The notes under the pieces were generated by a model. That model ran no database searches, was not told the DNA's origin, and worked only from the letters and a program-made list of their open reading frames with translations. Positions 48,960 through 58,034 of a DNA stretch of 64,000 nt are shown piece after piece (position 1 is the first letter of the stretch; every line of letters starts with the position of its first letter). The position numbers and the translations under genes are program-made. Source of the stretch: Larkinella rosea (GTDB lineage Bacteria; Bacteroidota; Bacteroidia; Cytophagales; Spirosomataceae); assembly GCF_003858635.1 (NCBI RefSeq), contig NZ_RQJO01000010.1:1-64000 (forward strand). Direction: 5' to 3'.

Positions 48960-49066
48960 GGAAAGCTGGATGGTTGAACATGGTTGGGTGGGCAATACGG
49001 TTAGATTGCTAAAATCATCCCATTTGCGAATCAGCCATCCAACCATTTTTAACCACCCAACCCTAT
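48960..49066. repeat. Dispersed palindromic repeat, copy 2 (after radA)
   Basis: Arms 48967-48991 and 49035-49059 are inverted repeats of each other with four mismatches in 25 bases, made of GGATGGTTG-like units. The right arm matches copy 1 at 19364-19395. The block begins two bases after the radA stop codon. Confidence 0.7.
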
Positions 49067-49105
49067 TAACCTTTCAACCCTTCATAACCATCCGGCAATT
49101 CTTTT

Positions 49106-49113
49106 TACTTTTG
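49106..49113 (+). promoter_or_regulatory. -7 promoter element of the epimerase-like gene
   Basis: Exact TACTTTTG 25 bases before the ATG at 49138, just beyond the repeat block. No clear -33 box. Confidence 0.5.
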
Positions 49114-49137
49114 CCATTGATCTACTAAATTCTTACC

Positions 49138-49986
49138 ATGAAACGCATGAAAAATCTGCTGCTGGTTGCCGGATTATTGGCTTTCAGCACCGTAGTATCG
49201 GTTGCCCAACGCAATCCGGAAGACAAAGCCGGCTGGAAACTCGGCTCGCAGTCCTACTCTTTCCGACTGTTCACCTTCGCCGAAGCCATTCGCAAAATCG
49301 ATAGTTGCGGGCTGAAATACGTCGAGGCTTTTCCGGGCCAAACCATCGGGGGCGGAGTAGAAGGCAAAATGGATTTCAAAATGGACGGTGCCACCCGTCT
49401 GGCCGTCAAAAAGTTGTTGAAAGACAAAGGGTTGACGCTCGTGGCTTTCGGGGTGGTCAACGCGCCGAACGAAGCCGACTGGAAAGCGCTGTTCGAATTT
49501 GCCAAAGACATGGGCATTCTGAACATCAATACCGAACCGAAAGTGGAGCAGATGCCCTACATTGCCCGGCTGGCCGATGAATACAAAATCAATGTTGCGC
49601 TTCATAATCACCCCAAACCGTCGCATTACTGGCACCCCGACTCGGTGCTGGCCGTTATTGGTACGAGTAAATACGTAGGCTCCTGCGCCGACATTGGTCA
49701 CTGGGTTCGGTCAGGGCTGGATCCGGTCGATTGCCTGAAAAAATTGCAGGGTCACATCCTGGGCATGCACTTCAAAGACGTGAAGAAAGATTCGCCGGAC
49801 GGCAAACACCACGATGTGGTTTGGGGAAAAGGGGACTGCAAGGTCGATGCGGTGATTGCCGAACTCAAACGCCAGCGTTTCAAAGGACCCATTTCGGTGG
49901 AATACGAATACCACTGGGAAAATAATGGCCCCGAAATTGCCGAGAGCGTCAATTATTTCCGAAGCACGTACTCCAAAGTGAAATAA
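49138..49986 (+). CDS. Exported sugar phosphate isomerase/epimerase-like TIM-barrel protein
   Basis: A 282-residue protein of the xylose-isomerase-like TIM barrel superfamily (AP endonuclease family 2). A signal peptide (about 1-23, ending SVAQ) should send it to the periplasm, as seen for many Bacteroidota members. Motifs: LGSQSYSFRLFTFAEAI, GLKYVEAFPG, LHNHPKPSHYWHPD, VGSCADIGHWVRSG, GHILGMHFKDV and ISVEYEYHWENN; the His, Asp and Glu residues would bind a divalent metal. Likely a sugar or cyclitol isomerase or related enzyme with unknown substrate. It is transcribed alone and ends at a strong terminator. Confidence 0.88.
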   Translation: MKRMKNLLLVAGLLAFSTVVSVAQRNPEDKAGWKLGSQSYSFRLFTFAEAIRKIDSCGLKYVEAFPGQTIGGGVEGKMDFKMDGATRLAVKKLLKDKGLTLVAFGVVNAPNEADWKALFEFAKDMGILNINTEPKVEQMPYIARLADEYKINVALHNHPKPSHYWHPDSVLAVIGTSKYVGSCADIGHWVRSGLDPVDCLKKLQGHILGMHFKDVKKDSPDGKHHDVVWGKGDCKVDAVIAELKRQRFKGPISVEYEYHWENNGPEIAESVNYFRSTYSKVK

Positions 49987-49989
49987 ACC

Positions 49990-50025
49990 AAAAAGAGCCC
50001 CGATCCTGCGATTGGGGCTCTTTTT
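49990..50025. terminator. Bidirectional intrinsic terminator
   Basis: A 15-base stem (AAAAAGAGCCCC... and GGGGCTCTTTTT) with a six-base loop between convergent genes; T-runs on both strands. It follows the epimerase stop by four bases and the small secreted protein gene stop by 24. Confidence 0.93.
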
Positions 50026-50048
50026 ATGGTGTAAAAAAGGCCGGATTA

Positions 50049-50435
50049 TCAGCGCAATGAAATAGAACGCTCAGCTTGAACCGGTGTTTTGGTTTGCAGG
50101 TTAACTTCTTTTACGATTTTTGAAGCACCGTCACTTACTACAATTTTATATTCTCCATCTTCCAGCTGGCTCAAATCGAAACGGGTACGCGTGGTGGTTT
50201 CGTTTTTATCCAGTTTGTACGTAGCCAATACGAAACCTTTGCCGTCCAGCAGAAGAACGTTCAGGTCAGCGCCTTTTTCTTTCGCTACCATTACGTTTAC
50301 TTTAGCAGCTTCGAGAGATGGATACAAACCGACCTGGTAAGAGGTACCGGTTTTTGTGTTGTCTGAATTGGCAAATGTGAATGCCGATGCGCTGATAGCG
50401 AGCGCGACGAATGCGGATGTAATGAACGATTTCAT
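50049..50435 (-). CDS. Small secreted protein, paralogue of the one at 19396-19791
   Basis: A 128-residue exported protein. The ATG at 50435 gives a good signal peptide (MKSFITSAFVALAISASAFTFA); a longer reading to 50534 would bury it. The mature part is a single beta domain with LNVLLLDGKGFVLATYKL and RFDLSQLEDGEYKIVVSDGASKIVKEV, the same layout as the paralogue and like a T9SS C-terminal domain without a passenger. A -7 box, TACTTTTG, with the same AATC following it, lies at 50489-50496. Function unknown. Confidence 0.82.
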   Translation of the reverse strand: MKSFITSAFVALAISASAFTFANSDNTKTGTSYQVGLYPSLEAAKVNVMVAKEKGADLNVLLLDGKGFVLATYKLDKNETTTRTRFDLSQLEDGEYKIVVSDGASKIVKEVNLQTKTPVQAERSISLR

Positions 50436-50488
50436 GGTGTGTTTTGTGTTCTTTTTAGTTTTTGTTGTTTGTGTCCTGATTGACGATT

Positions 50489-50496
50489 CAAAAGTA
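50489..50496 (-). promoter_or_regulatory. -7 promoter element of the small secreted protein gene (second copy)
   Basis: Exact TACTTTTG on the minus strand, then AATC, as in the promoter of its paralogue at 19860-19867. Leader of about 45 bases to the ATG at 50435. Confidence 0.55.
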
Positions 50497-50757
50497 GCAG
50501 CTGAAATCAAGACTGCCGACTGATAGTACGCCAATGGTCGAAGTGAATGGCCGAACGGTTGATAAAATGGATGAATGATTGAACGGTAATCGCAAAAAAC
50601 AAAAGTTAATAAACAGATTATCAGCCATTTATATATTATATAAATTTTAATATTTTAGCAATTCGCTTCCAGAATTGTCGTAAATTCAGCAAAAACCGCA
50701 AAATTTTTGCAAACTTCATTTGACTAATGCAGAATAAAATAAAGGGTAATTGAAAAA

Positions 50758-51522
50758 ATGAGTGTTTCAAAATCTTCCTGCGTCGTTCCACCGGTTTTTA
50801 AACTTTTCCAACAATTAATTGCCGCCGAAAGCATGCGGCATGGTGGCATCAGTTCCTTTCCGTTTGCTTCACTCAATGTCGGTTTGAACACGGCTGATTC
50901 CCCAAAAAACGTTGAGGAAAATCGCCGGCGTTTTTTTGCCGGTCTTGGAGTTAACGATTCCCAGGTTGCTTCCTCGCTTCAGGTTCATGGTGACCGGATT
51001 CTGACGGTGACAGAACCGGGGCGGTTTGAAGGTTACGATGCCCTGATTACCAATCTGCCGAACCTGTTCCTGACGGTGACGGTGGCCGATTGCACCCCCA
51101 TTTTGATTTACGACGCCGGACAGCGCGCCGTAGCGGCCATTCACGCGGGTTGGCGCGGCACAACGGCTCGGATCGTTGAAAAGACCGTTGAGGCCATGCA
51201 ATTGCAATTTAAGACCCGGTCCGCCGATTGTTTTGCCTACGTTGGCACCTGCATCGACCAATGCTCATTTGAGGTAGGTAACGACGTGGCCGACCAGTTT
51301 GACGAAGCATACAAACAGTTCGACGCCGAACGGCAGAAATTCCTGATTGATTTAAAAGCTGCCAATGTGGCTCAACTGGTCAAAACCGGTGTTCCGTTTT
51401 CGCAGATTGGAGTTTCGCCGTATTCAACGGTTTTGAACAACACGGATTTCTTCTCTTATCGATCCGAAAACGGTAATACGGGCCGCATGCTGGCGATCAT
51501 CGGTTTTCATCCGGCCGACTAA
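50758..51522 (+). CDS. pgeF: Purine nucleoside phosphorylase / laccase-domain protein (YfiH family)
   Basis: A 254-residue protein of the YfiH/Cu-oxidase_4 family, formerly called polyphenol oxidase and now known to act on purine nucleosides and, in E. coli, to correct peptidoglycan precursors. The zinc/active-site residues are visible: His in LQVHGDR, Cys in VADCTPILIYD and His in AAIHAGWRGTTARIVEK; GTCIDQCSFEVG follows. The N-terminal SMRHGGISSFPFASLNVGLNTAD is typical. It is followed after 69 bases by a small membrane protein on the same strand. Confidence 0.93.
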   Translation: MSVSKSSCVVPPVFKLFQQLIAAESMRHGGISSFPFASLNVGLNTADSPKNVEENRRRFFAGLGVNDSQVASSLQVHGDRILTVTEPGRFEGYDALITNLPNLFLTVTVADCTPILIYDAGQRAVAAIHAGWRGTTARIVEKTVEAMQLQFKTRSADCFAYVGTCIDQCSFEVGNDVADQFDEAYKQFDAERQKFLIDLKAANVAQLVKTGVPFSQIGVSPYSTVLNNTDFFSYRSENGNTGRMLAIIGFHPAD

Positions 51523-51591
51523 ATGCGGTTTTGCAAACAAACCAGACAGCCCGGAGTTGTATTGAGAATAAACTAAACTTCTCAGACAGAC

Positions 51592-51849
51592 ATGGGCTTG
51601 TTGATGACAGTTTTGGTTGGAGCAATTGCCGGATGGCTTGCCGATATCGTTTTTAAACGTTTCTCGTTCTCCCTTTTTATGGAGATTTTACTCGGCATTG
51701 CCGGGGCATTCGTTGGTGGCTTGCTGTTTGGCAATACGTTTGCCACCGGTGCCGGTGGCCTCCTCGACCGCATTCTGACCGCTTTCGTCGGTGCCGTTAT
51801 TATTCTGGGAATTGCCGCGCTGATTAAGGGCTCCCGAAAAACCACCTGA
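51592..51849 (+). CDS. GlsB/YeaQ/YmgE-family small membrane protein
   Basis: An 85-residue protein with three membrane helices (about 2-18, 28-47 and 57-79) joined by short loops with Gly-rich turns: VGAIAGWLADIV, ILLGIAGAFVGGLLFG, FVGAVIILGIAALI. This is the transglycosylase-associated or YeaQ/YmgE family, linked to stress responses in several bacteria but without a firm molecular role. It could be cotranscribed with pgeF. Confidence 0.9.
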   Translation: MGLLMTVLVGAIAGWLADIVFKRFSFSLFMEILLGIAGAFVGGLLFGNTFATGAGGLLDRILTAFVGAVIILGIAALIKGSRKTT

Positions 51850-51884
51850 CTGGCCATATTCTCTCAATGGTCAATTGTCATTGG

Positions 51885-52649
51885 TCAAATCACGAACTCC
51901 ACCTCCTTAAACGCAAAATTTCGCAACGTCTCTCCTACCTGAATCGCCAATCGACCGGTTTCTTCTACACCCACGATGATGCCCCGAAACCCCTCTCCAT
52001 TGGCCATAAACTCGCTTTCTTCCTGGTAGCGGAATAATAATTGCAAATAATTCGTTTTTAATACGTCACGCTGACCGGTTCTGAGGGACAGGTAACGGCG
52101 TTCCAGTGACTCCAAAAGCGTTGGCAGTAATTCCGGCAGAACGAAATCCTGTTCATTTGGTGTTTCATTGATAAGTGAGGTTGCGGTCGGAATCTGAAAG
52201 CGACTTTGATTGATATTTAAGCCAATGCCGACCACCGACCAGGCAATTGTATAGCCATACAGCGTATTTTCAATTAAAATACCACCAATTTTACGCTCGT
52301 GAACATACAGATCGTTCGGCCATTTGATTTTTAACCGGTTGCCAACGTACGTTGCCAGCCAATCGCTGATGCCCAGCGAAATGGCAATGTTCAGCCAGAA
52401 TTGGTCCGATGCCTGCAGGAAAGTGGGCTGCAGTATAACCGAAAATGTCAGGTTCTGGCCGGGTTGTGCTTCCCAGTGATTGCCCCGCTGGCCCCGTCCG
52501 GCGGTTTGGTTGCCGGTAATGACGACGGTTCCCTCCAGAGCAATTTCGGAAGTAATCAGACTGGCCGCAACATCGTTGGTAGACTGACAAGTTGGCAGAT
52601 AATTAATATTTTGGCCAAGAAAAAGAGTTTTGGGTCGAAACTTGTACAA
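51885..52649 (-). CDS. birA: Biotin-[acetyl-CoA-carboxylase] ligase
   Basis: A 254-residue enzyme that makes biotinyl-AMP and attaches biotin to carrier proteins. Motifs: CQSTNDVAA, GRGQRGNHWEAQPGQNL (adenylate loop), KIKWPNDLYVHERKIGGILIE with the catalytic lysine, and WSVVGIGLNIN. There is no N-terminal DNA-binding domain, so it is a group I ligase that does not act as the bio repressor. The only in-frame start is TTG at 52649 (LYKFRPKTLFLG); family members begin at this place, and no ATG lies upstream in frame. It is divergent from rsfS. Confidence 0.93.
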   Translation of the reverse strand: MYKFRPKTLFLGQNINYLPTCQSTNDVAASLITSEIALEGTVVITGNQTAGRGQRGNHWEAQPGQNLTFSVILQPTFLQASDQFWLNIAISLGISDWLATYVGNRLKIKWPNDLYVHERKIGGILIENTLYGYTIAWSVVGIGLNINQSRFQIPTATSLINETPNEQDFVLPELLPTLLESLERRYLSLRTGQRDVLKTNYLQLLFRYQEESEFMANGEGFRGIIVGVEETGRLAIQVGETLRNFAFKEVEFVI

Positions 52650-52752
52650 ATTTTTAATACATTTAGTTGGATGAATGCCGAATTATGGTACAAAATGAAG
52701 TTGATGGTAATTGTACCCGCTGATTTCGGTTTTTGCAATTTAAAGCAGTAGC

Positions 52753-53136
52753 ATGAGAATAAATAAACCAAAGGACTTATCATCCGAAGAATTGTGCAAA
52801 CTCGTCGTGAAGGGAATGCAGGAGAAGAAGGCGATTGACATTGTTGTCATGGACCTTCGCGACGTTAAAAATGCCATTTCCGACTATTTTGTCATCTGCT
52901 CCGGAACATCCGACACGCAGATCGACGCCATTGCCGATTCTGTTGAAGAAGAAGTATTCAAAGCCAGTCAGGTAAATCCCTGGCATGAAGAAGGCAAAAC
53001 GAATCGGGAGTGGATTTTGCTTGATTATGTGGACGTTGTGGTTCACGTTTTCAACAAGGAACGCCGGGTCTTTTATGACCTTGAGCAACTTTGGGGTGAT
53101 GCTGAAATCCATACAGTGGAAGAAACCTTTGCCTGA
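52753..53136 (+). CDS. rsfS: Ribosome silencing factor RsfS (Iojap)
   Basis: A 127-residue protein of the RsfS/Iojap/YbeB family that binds ribosomal protein uL14 on the large subunit and prevents subunit joining when nutrients are low. The conserved stretch AISDYFVICSGTSDTQIDAIADSVEEEV and GKTNREWILLDYVDVVVHVFNKERRVFYDLEQLWGDA is complete. It lies 169 bases before ftsH on the same strand; an rsfS-ftsH order is usual in Bacteroidota. Confidence 0.96.
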   Translation: MRINKPKDLSSEELCKLVVKGMQEKKAIDIVVMDLRDVKNAISDYFVICSGTSDTQIDAIADSVEEEVFKASQVNPWHEEGKTNREWILLDYVDVVVHVFNKERRVFYDLEQLWGDAEIHTVEETFA

Positions 53137-53305
53137 TAACAGATAGGGTTATGGCCCGGAAGCAGGCACGAACGAGTGTTTATCCGCTCCTACGACCACC
53201 TACACCGGTAACTCTCCGTTTATCGAAACCCAAACCCAGTAGAAACAATCCATTGTGAAATGATGTTTCCTTTTTTGTGTATTTAGCCGTAATTCTGTTG
53301 CAAAA

Positions 53306-55336
53306 ATGCCTGATAATAATAGAAATCCACTTTCACCAAGAACTCCCCGTCGGCCCAACTTCCAGGGCTGGATTGTAGCGATCCTGATTGCAGCGATCCT
53401 CGGGATAACTTTTTTCAACCGCAGCAGCGCCGTGCGCGACACGACCATCCGCGGGTTTGAAAAAATGCTCAAAAACAAGGAAGTTGAAAAAGTAGTCATT
53501 GTCAACAATGATCTCGTCGAAGTAACCCTGACACAACAGGCACTTCAACAAAAATACCGGAACCAGTTTCAGGACAAATCGTATTTCAATTCCGATTCCG
53601 GCCCGCACTTTAGTTTCCGGGTTTCATCGGCCGAGTCATTTAAAAAAGACCTGGACCGAATACAGGAAGGCGTTCCGGATAACGAAAAAATCGATTACAA
53701 AATCGAACAGCGCAGCGACTGGACCGGTTTTCTGCAAACCTGGGGCTTCTTCATCGTCATGATTCTCGCCATGTATTTCCTGCTGGGCAGGATGTCGGGC
53801 GGAGCAGGTCCCGGTGGTCAGATTTTTAATATCGGGAAGTCCAAAGCAGCTTTATTCGACGCCGAAAACCGGGTTAAAATTACATTTAACGACGTTGCTG
53901 GTCTGGACGAAGCCAAGGAAGAAATCAAGGAAATTGTCGATTACCTGAAAAATCCGACGAAGTTCACCAAACTCGGTGCCAAAATTCCGAAAGGGGCTTT
54001 GCTGGTGGGTCCTCCGGGTACGGGTAAAACCTTGCTGGCGAAAGCCGTTGCGGGCGAAGCAGGTGTTCCGTTCTTCTCACTGTCGGGTTCCGACTTTGTC
54101 GAAATGTTTGTGGGTGTGGGTGCAGCCCGCGTACGTGACCTGTTCAAACAGGCCAAAGAGAAAGCACCCTGTATCATTTTTATTGATGAAATCGACGCCG
54201 TTGGCCGGTCACGCGGGCGTGGTTCGATGCCGGGAGCCAATGATGAGCGGGAAAATACCCTGAACTCGCTGCTGGTTGAAATGGACGGTTTTGCTACCGA
54301 CTCCGGTATCATTATTCTGGCCGCTACCAACCGCCCCGATGTACTGGATTCGGCGCTGTTGCGTCCGGGCCGTTTCGATCGTCAGATCAGCATCGACAAA
54401 CCGGATATTGTGGGCCGGGAAGCGATTTTTAAAGTTCACCTCAAGCCGATTAAGCTGGCCGCTGACGTTGATCCGCGGGAACTGGCGGCCCAGACACCCG
54501 GTTTTGCGGGAGCTGATATTGCCAACGTTTGTAACGAAGCCGCCCTGATTGCCGCCCGCCGGAACAAAGAATCGGTTGACATGCAGGACTTCCAGTATGC
54601 GATGGATCGGGTAATTGGTGGTCTCGAAAAGAAGAACAAACTGATTGCACCGGAAGAAAAAGAAATCGTAGCCTATCACGAAGCGGGTCACGCCGTTACG
54701 GGTTGGTTCCTGGAACACGCCGATCCGCTGGTGAAAGTCACGATCGTACCGCGCGGAGTAGCCGCTTTAGGATATGCGCAGTATTTACCGCGTGAACAGT
54801 ATCTGTATCGGACCGAACAACTCATCGATGAGATGTGTATGACCCTTGGTGGACGGGCCGCAGAAGAGAATGTTTTCGGAAAGATTTCGACGGGTGCATT
54901 GAGTGATCTTGAACGGATTACGAAGCTGGCCTACAGCATGGTAACGATGTACGGCATGAATGATAAAATTGGTAACGTTTCGTTTTATGATTCGAAACAA
55001 AGCGAATACCAGTTTAATAAGCCGTATTCAGAAGCCACGGCGGAAGCCATTGACGACGAAGTCCGCAAAATCATTGATCAGGCTTACACCCGCACAAAAG
55101 CGCTTCTCGCCGAAAACCGGGAGGGATTAGAAGCCGTGGCGAAAGAACTACTGGAGAAGGAAATTCTATTCCAGAAAGACCTCGTACGAATTCTTGGAAA
55201 GCGTCCGTTTCAGAAAGAAACAACCTATCAGGCATACAAAAATAACAGCGAAGTGGTGGAGGAAGAAATTGGTACCGACAGCAAACCGGAACAAACTAAA
55301 CCGCTGCCAACTCCGGATCTGCCCGCATTATCGTAA
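53306..55336 (+). CDS. ftsH: ATP-dependent zinc metalloprotease FtsH
   Basis: A 676-residue membrane protease that degrades membrane and regulatory proteins. Two membrane helices flank a periplasmic domain ([16 protein letters not shown] at about 23-38 and [15 protein letters not shown] at about 147-161). The AAA domain has Walker A GPPGTGKT (about 234-241), Walker [13 protein letters not shown] and the second-region-of-homology arginine finger segment RPGRFDRQI. The zinc site is HEAGH (about 457-461) with the third ligand Asp in [12 protein letters not shown]. Length is normal. A strong terminator follows. Confidence 0.97.
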   Translation: MPDNNRNPLSPRTPRRPNFQGWIVAILIAAILGITFFNRSSAVRDTTIRGFEKMLKNKEVEKVVIVNNDLVEVTLTQQALQQKYRNQFQDKSYFNSDSGPHFSFRVSSAESFKKDLDRIQEGVPDNEKIDYKIEQRSDWTGFLQTWGFFIVMILAMYFLLGRMSGGAGPGGQIFNIGKSKAALFDAENRVKITFNDVAGLDEAKEEIKEIVDYLKNPTKFTKLGAKIPKGALLVGPPGTGKTLLAKAVAGEAGVPFFSLSGSDFVEMFVGVGAARVRDLFKQAKEKAPCIIFIDEIDAVGRSRGRGSMPGANDERENTLNSLLVEMDGFATDSGIIILAATNRPDVLDSALLRPGRFDRQISIDKPDIVGREAIFKVHLKPIKLAADVDPRELAAQTPGFAGADIANVCNEAALIAARRNKESVDMQDFQYAMDRVIGGLEKKNKLIAPEEKEIVAYHEAGHAVTGWFLEHADPLVKVTIVPRGVAALGYAQYLPREQYLYRTEQLIDEMCMTLGGRAAEENVFGKISTGALSDLERITKLAYSMVTMYGMNDKIGNVSFYDSKQSEYQFNKPYSEATAEAIDDEVRKIIDQAYTRTKALLAENREGLEAVAKELLEKEILFQKDLVRILGKRPFQKETTYQAYKNNSEVVEEEIGTDSKPEQTKPLPTPDLPALS

Positions 55337-55353
55337 GTTGAATCAAAATACGA

Positions 55354-55389
55354 CACGCAAAAAGCCGACATTAGTCGGCTTTTTGCGTG
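55354..55389 (+). terminator. Intrinsic terminator of ftsH
   Basis: A 15-base perfect stem (CACGCAAAAAGCCGA with its complement) and six-base loop, 17 bases after the ftsH stop. T and A runs inside the stem let it act in both directions, towards the convergent gene ending at 55428 as well. Confidence 0.92.
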
Positions 55390-55427
55390 CGTGGGATAGC
55401 GGTTTTCGACGATTTGTGCGAGAATCG

Positions 55428-56195
55428 CTATTTAAATTTATAGCCTGTTACATCAAATGAATGATTGGTCGGCCCAAAAAAGATAAGTTTTAGTGTACTG
55501 GTCGCCGGTTTTCCATTCACCTTTTCGGAAAAATATTCTTTTTTCGATTGAACCAGTAATTCGTTGGGTCCCAATGATGAAGTAAAGTTGATGCTGTGTG
55601 CATCCGGCAGTTTCGCTTCCAGCGCAATTTCGTTGAACAGATACAACGGATAGGAGTTGAAGGGCACCTCGGCCACCCAAAGCCATTCGGTATCCTGACG
55701 ACCCAGACTTGCTTTGTACTCGGTTGCTGTCAGGCCATATTGACTCCCTTCACGGCCCGTCGGGCGATATCTTTTCTGAAACCGACTGTGGCAGGATTCC
55801 GCCCGATTCGGGGCGTAAAAGGATTTTCCCACGTTGTAGCGCATGATCACTTTGCCTTCATACTTATCGGCCACATAAACGCGGTAACTGCCGTCGGGCT
55901 GGCCGGTTACGAATGTATAGCCGCCCACCACGCCCGGGAAACTCAGGTTTGCCAGCTTTCGATCGAAGCCAAACTGACCGGTTTTTGAGTTTAACAACAC
56001 CTGATAGCGCACCACCGAACCGTTGTAGTCGGTTTGTTCGTACACCAGAATCCGGTCAAAAACCAGTTTTTCGATGGCTTCCGGTCGGTTTTTGGTAACC
56101 ATCGCCAGCGTTTGTGCCTGTAACCGCTGGCTATTCTGACTCGATAATCCAATCAATCCTACTAATCCTGCAATGGCAATAAACCGTTTTTTCAT
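55428..56195 (-). CDS. Exported hypothetical protein
   Basis: A 255-residue protein with a signal peptide (about 1-28, MKKRFIAIAGLVGLIGLSSQ...LQAQ). I do not recognise a family. The mature part looks beta-rich (VVRYQVLLNSKTGQFGFDRK, GSYRVYVADKYEGKVIMRYN, FNEIALEAKLPD, STLKLIFFGPTNHSFDV). It has two cysteines at most, no lipobox and no membrane segment, so it is probably periplasmic or secreted. Divergent from the LpxH-like gene. Confidence 0.75.
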   Translation of the reverse strand: MKKRFIAIAGLVGLIGLSSQNSQRLQAQTLAMVTKNRPEAIEKLVFDRILVYEQTDYNGSVVRYQVLLNSKTGQFGFDRKLANLSFPGVVGGYTFVTGQPDGSYRVYVADKYEGKVIMRYNVGKSFYAPNRAESCHSRFQKRYRPTGREGSQYGLTATEYKASLGRQDTEWLWVAEVPFNSYPLYLFNEIALEAKLPDAHSINFTSSLGPNELLVQSKKEYFSEKVNGKPATSTLKLIFFGPTNHSFDVTGYKFK

Positions 56196-56280
56196 ATCAT
56201 CTCGGCAAACTGTTGGTTAAACGACGGTTTCGTCTTTGAGATTGCAATATCCGAGTTTCGGAGGTAAAGAAGCAATGTAT

Positions 56281-56288
56281 TACCTTTG
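56281..56288 (+). promoter_or_regulatory. -7 promoter element of the LpxH-like gene
   Basis: Exact TACCTTTG, 20 bases before the ATG at 56308. It puts the transcript start near 56295, so the upstream ATG/TTG readings from 56236 would lie outside the mRNA. This decides the start. Confidence 0.6.
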
Positions 56289-56307
56289 TATTCCTGAAAA
56301 AATATTC

Positions 56308-57084
56308 ATGCTTTTGATTGAAGACCTGCCGCTCCCACCGAACCGAGCCGTTTATTTTGCTTCTGACTTTCATTTGGGAATGCCCACGCCCGCTGCCAGC
56401 CGCGAACGGGAACTCCGGGTTATTCGCTGGCTCGACACCGTGAGCGCCGATGCGGAGGCTATTTTTCTGGTCGGTGACATATTCGATTTCTGGTTTGAAT
56501 ACCGACAGGTCATTCCAAAGGGATTTAGTCGCTTACAGGGTAAAATGGCCGCTCTGGCCGACGCCGGGATAAAAATCATTCTCTTTTCGGGCAACCATGA
56601 CATGTGGATGGCCGATTATTTCACCGAAGAAATGGGAATACCAGTTTATCGGTTGCCCAAATCTTACCAGATTGGGGAGAAACGGTTTTTGATCGGCCAC
56701 GGTGATGGCCTTGGCCCCGGAGATTTTACGTATAAACAGCTCAAGAAAATATTTGAAAACGGACTCGCCCGCTGGCTTTTCCGCTGGCTGCATCCGGACA
56801 TCGGCGTTCTGTTTGGCAATGGCTGGTCGAGAAACCGGAAGGCATCCAATCAGTATAAACCGGACGAATTCAGGGGCGCCGATGACGAATGGATTTTGCA
56901 ATATTGCAAGGAAGTGGAAGCCAGCCAGCACCACGACTACTACATTTTCGGCCACCGTCACCTTTCGCTGGATCTGAAAGTGACTGACAACAGCCGCTAT
57001 ATCAACCTCGGCGAATGGATCGGTTTAAACACGTATGCCCGGTTTGACGGCCATACGACGAAATTGCTGAAGTTTGAAGGATAA
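56308..57084 (+). CDS. UDP-2,3-diacylglucosamine diphosphatase-like metallophosphoesterase (LpxH type)
   Basis: A 258-residue calcineurin-like phosphoesterase. The metal-binding blocks are in order: FASDFHLGMPTP (about 15), LVGDIFDFWFEYRQ (about 53), LFSGNHDMWMADYF (about 93), LIGHGDGLGPGD (about 130) and YIFGHRHLSLDL (about 213). This is the layout of the LpxH enzymes that cleave UDP-diacylglucosamine to lipid X in lipid A synthesis, and the residues between blocks (KMAALADAGIKI) fit. The Bacteroidota proteins of this kind are usually so annotated, but the substrate is not proved by sequence alone. It is monocistronic. Confidence 0.85.
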   Translation: MLLIEDLPLPPNRAVYFASDFHLGMPTPAASRERELRVIRWLDTVSADAEAIFLVGDIFDFWFEYRQVIPKGFSRLQGKMAALADAGIKIILFSGNHDMWMADYFTEEMGIPVYRLPKSYQIGEKRFLIGHGDGLGPGDFTYKQLKKIFENGLARWLFRWLHPDIGVLFGNGWSRNRKASNQYKPDEFRGADDEWILQYCKEVEASQHHDYYIFGHRHLSLDLKVTDNSRYINLGEWIGLNTYARFDGHTTKLLKFEG

Positions 57085-57090
57085 GAGTGC

Positions 57091-57197
57091 GGTTTACGGT
57101 TTTCTGTTTACAATGGTCAAATTCTGACGCAATCGGCGGTCAGTATGAATCCATCAACCTCAGCCGGAAGTTAACCGAGAACTGAAAATCGTATACC
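57091..57197. repeat. Imperfect inverted repeat between convergent genes
   Basis: Arms 57091-57109 (GGTTTACGGTTTTCTGTTT) and 57179-57197 pair at 15 of 19 positions, with a 69-base loop. The block fills the space between the LpxH-like stop (57084) and the next minus-strand stop (57210). Confidence 0.5.
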
Positions 57198-57209
57198 GAA
57201 AACCGGTCC

Positions 57210-57941
57210 TCAATTATTTTTAAGAATATCCTGCCGGGATAAGCCTTCGGGCGGGGTGGCGTTGAGTTCCTGGCGGAAGTCTTTTTTCTTCAGGTCCCCG
57301 TTTTTAACCGACTTGATAAAGCTGGCCCAGGCAAAGGGGTTCAGGAACGGAATGGTTGTCATTTGGCTCCGGCCCGTCAGCGACTCACGACCGTACCACT
57401 GCTGATTCAGGTAGTAGCGGTAATTACTGGCCGCACTCATCGGTGTTAGAGCCGCCAAACGCTGCATGGACTCGGAACTCAGGTTACGGGCCATGTTTTC
57501 ACGTTCTTTTTCATCCGGCAGTTTCAGATTGACAAAGGCCTGTTTGAATAATTCTTCCGTTGGATACGGATAAACTTTTACTTCCGTCAGCATCTGCACA
57601 TCTTCCTGCATGGCCACCACCGCCGAATACGACTGTTCCGTTAGCCGGCGCGGAATAATATGGTATTGCTTTTTGTAACCGAGGTAACTAAAAACAATGC
57701 TGTCGCCGGGCAAAACCGGAATGGCAAAATAACCCACACTGTTCGACAATACGCCCCTTCCGGCTCTTGGAATCGAAATGTATGCTTCCGGCAGGGGTTC
57801 CGAGGTCTTTCCGGCCGTAATAATCCCGGTAAACATGATCAGTTTCTCCTGCCCCTGCGCCCGAACGGAGTGATTGATCGTCAGCAGTAGCCCCGACGTG
57901 ATGGCCAGAACGGTTACTATTTTTATCAATAAATTCTTCAT
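57210..57941 (-). CDS. Exported protein with carboxypeptidase-like regulatory domain
   Basis: A 243-residue protein started at the ATG at 57941, which gives a signal peptide (about 1-29, MKNLLIKIVTVLAITSGLLLTI...RAQG). Residues about 35-120 are a CarboxypepD_reg-like Ig domain (FTGIITAGKTSEPLPEAYISIP, SVGYFAIPVLPGDSIVFSYLGYKKQ), the same type as at the N-terminus of TonB receptors, here without a barrel. The remainder is helical and Asn/Gln-rich, of unknown function. It may be an outer-membrane-associated accessory protein. It is followed (minus direction) by no close gene; cdsA lies upstream. Confidence 0.82.
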   Translation of the reverse strand: MKNLLIKIVTVLAITSGLLLTINHSVRAQGQEKLIMFTGIITAGKTSEPLPEAYISIPRAGRGVLSNSVGYFAIPVLPGDSIVFSYLGYKKQYHIIPRRLTEQSYSAVVAMQEDVQMLTEVKVYPYPTEELFKQAFVNLKLPDEKERENMARNLSSESMQRLAALTPMSAASNYRYYLNQQWYGRESLTGRSQMTTIPFLNPFAWASFIKSVKNGDLKKKDFRQELNATPPEGLSRQDILKNN

Positions 57942-58034
57942 ATCCCAATCATAAAACGCCCCTACCGAAAGCGTATTGTCTCTACTTTGTTGTACCTGAG
58001 ATAGTCCCTTTCGGACCATGCTGCATTCGGATTC

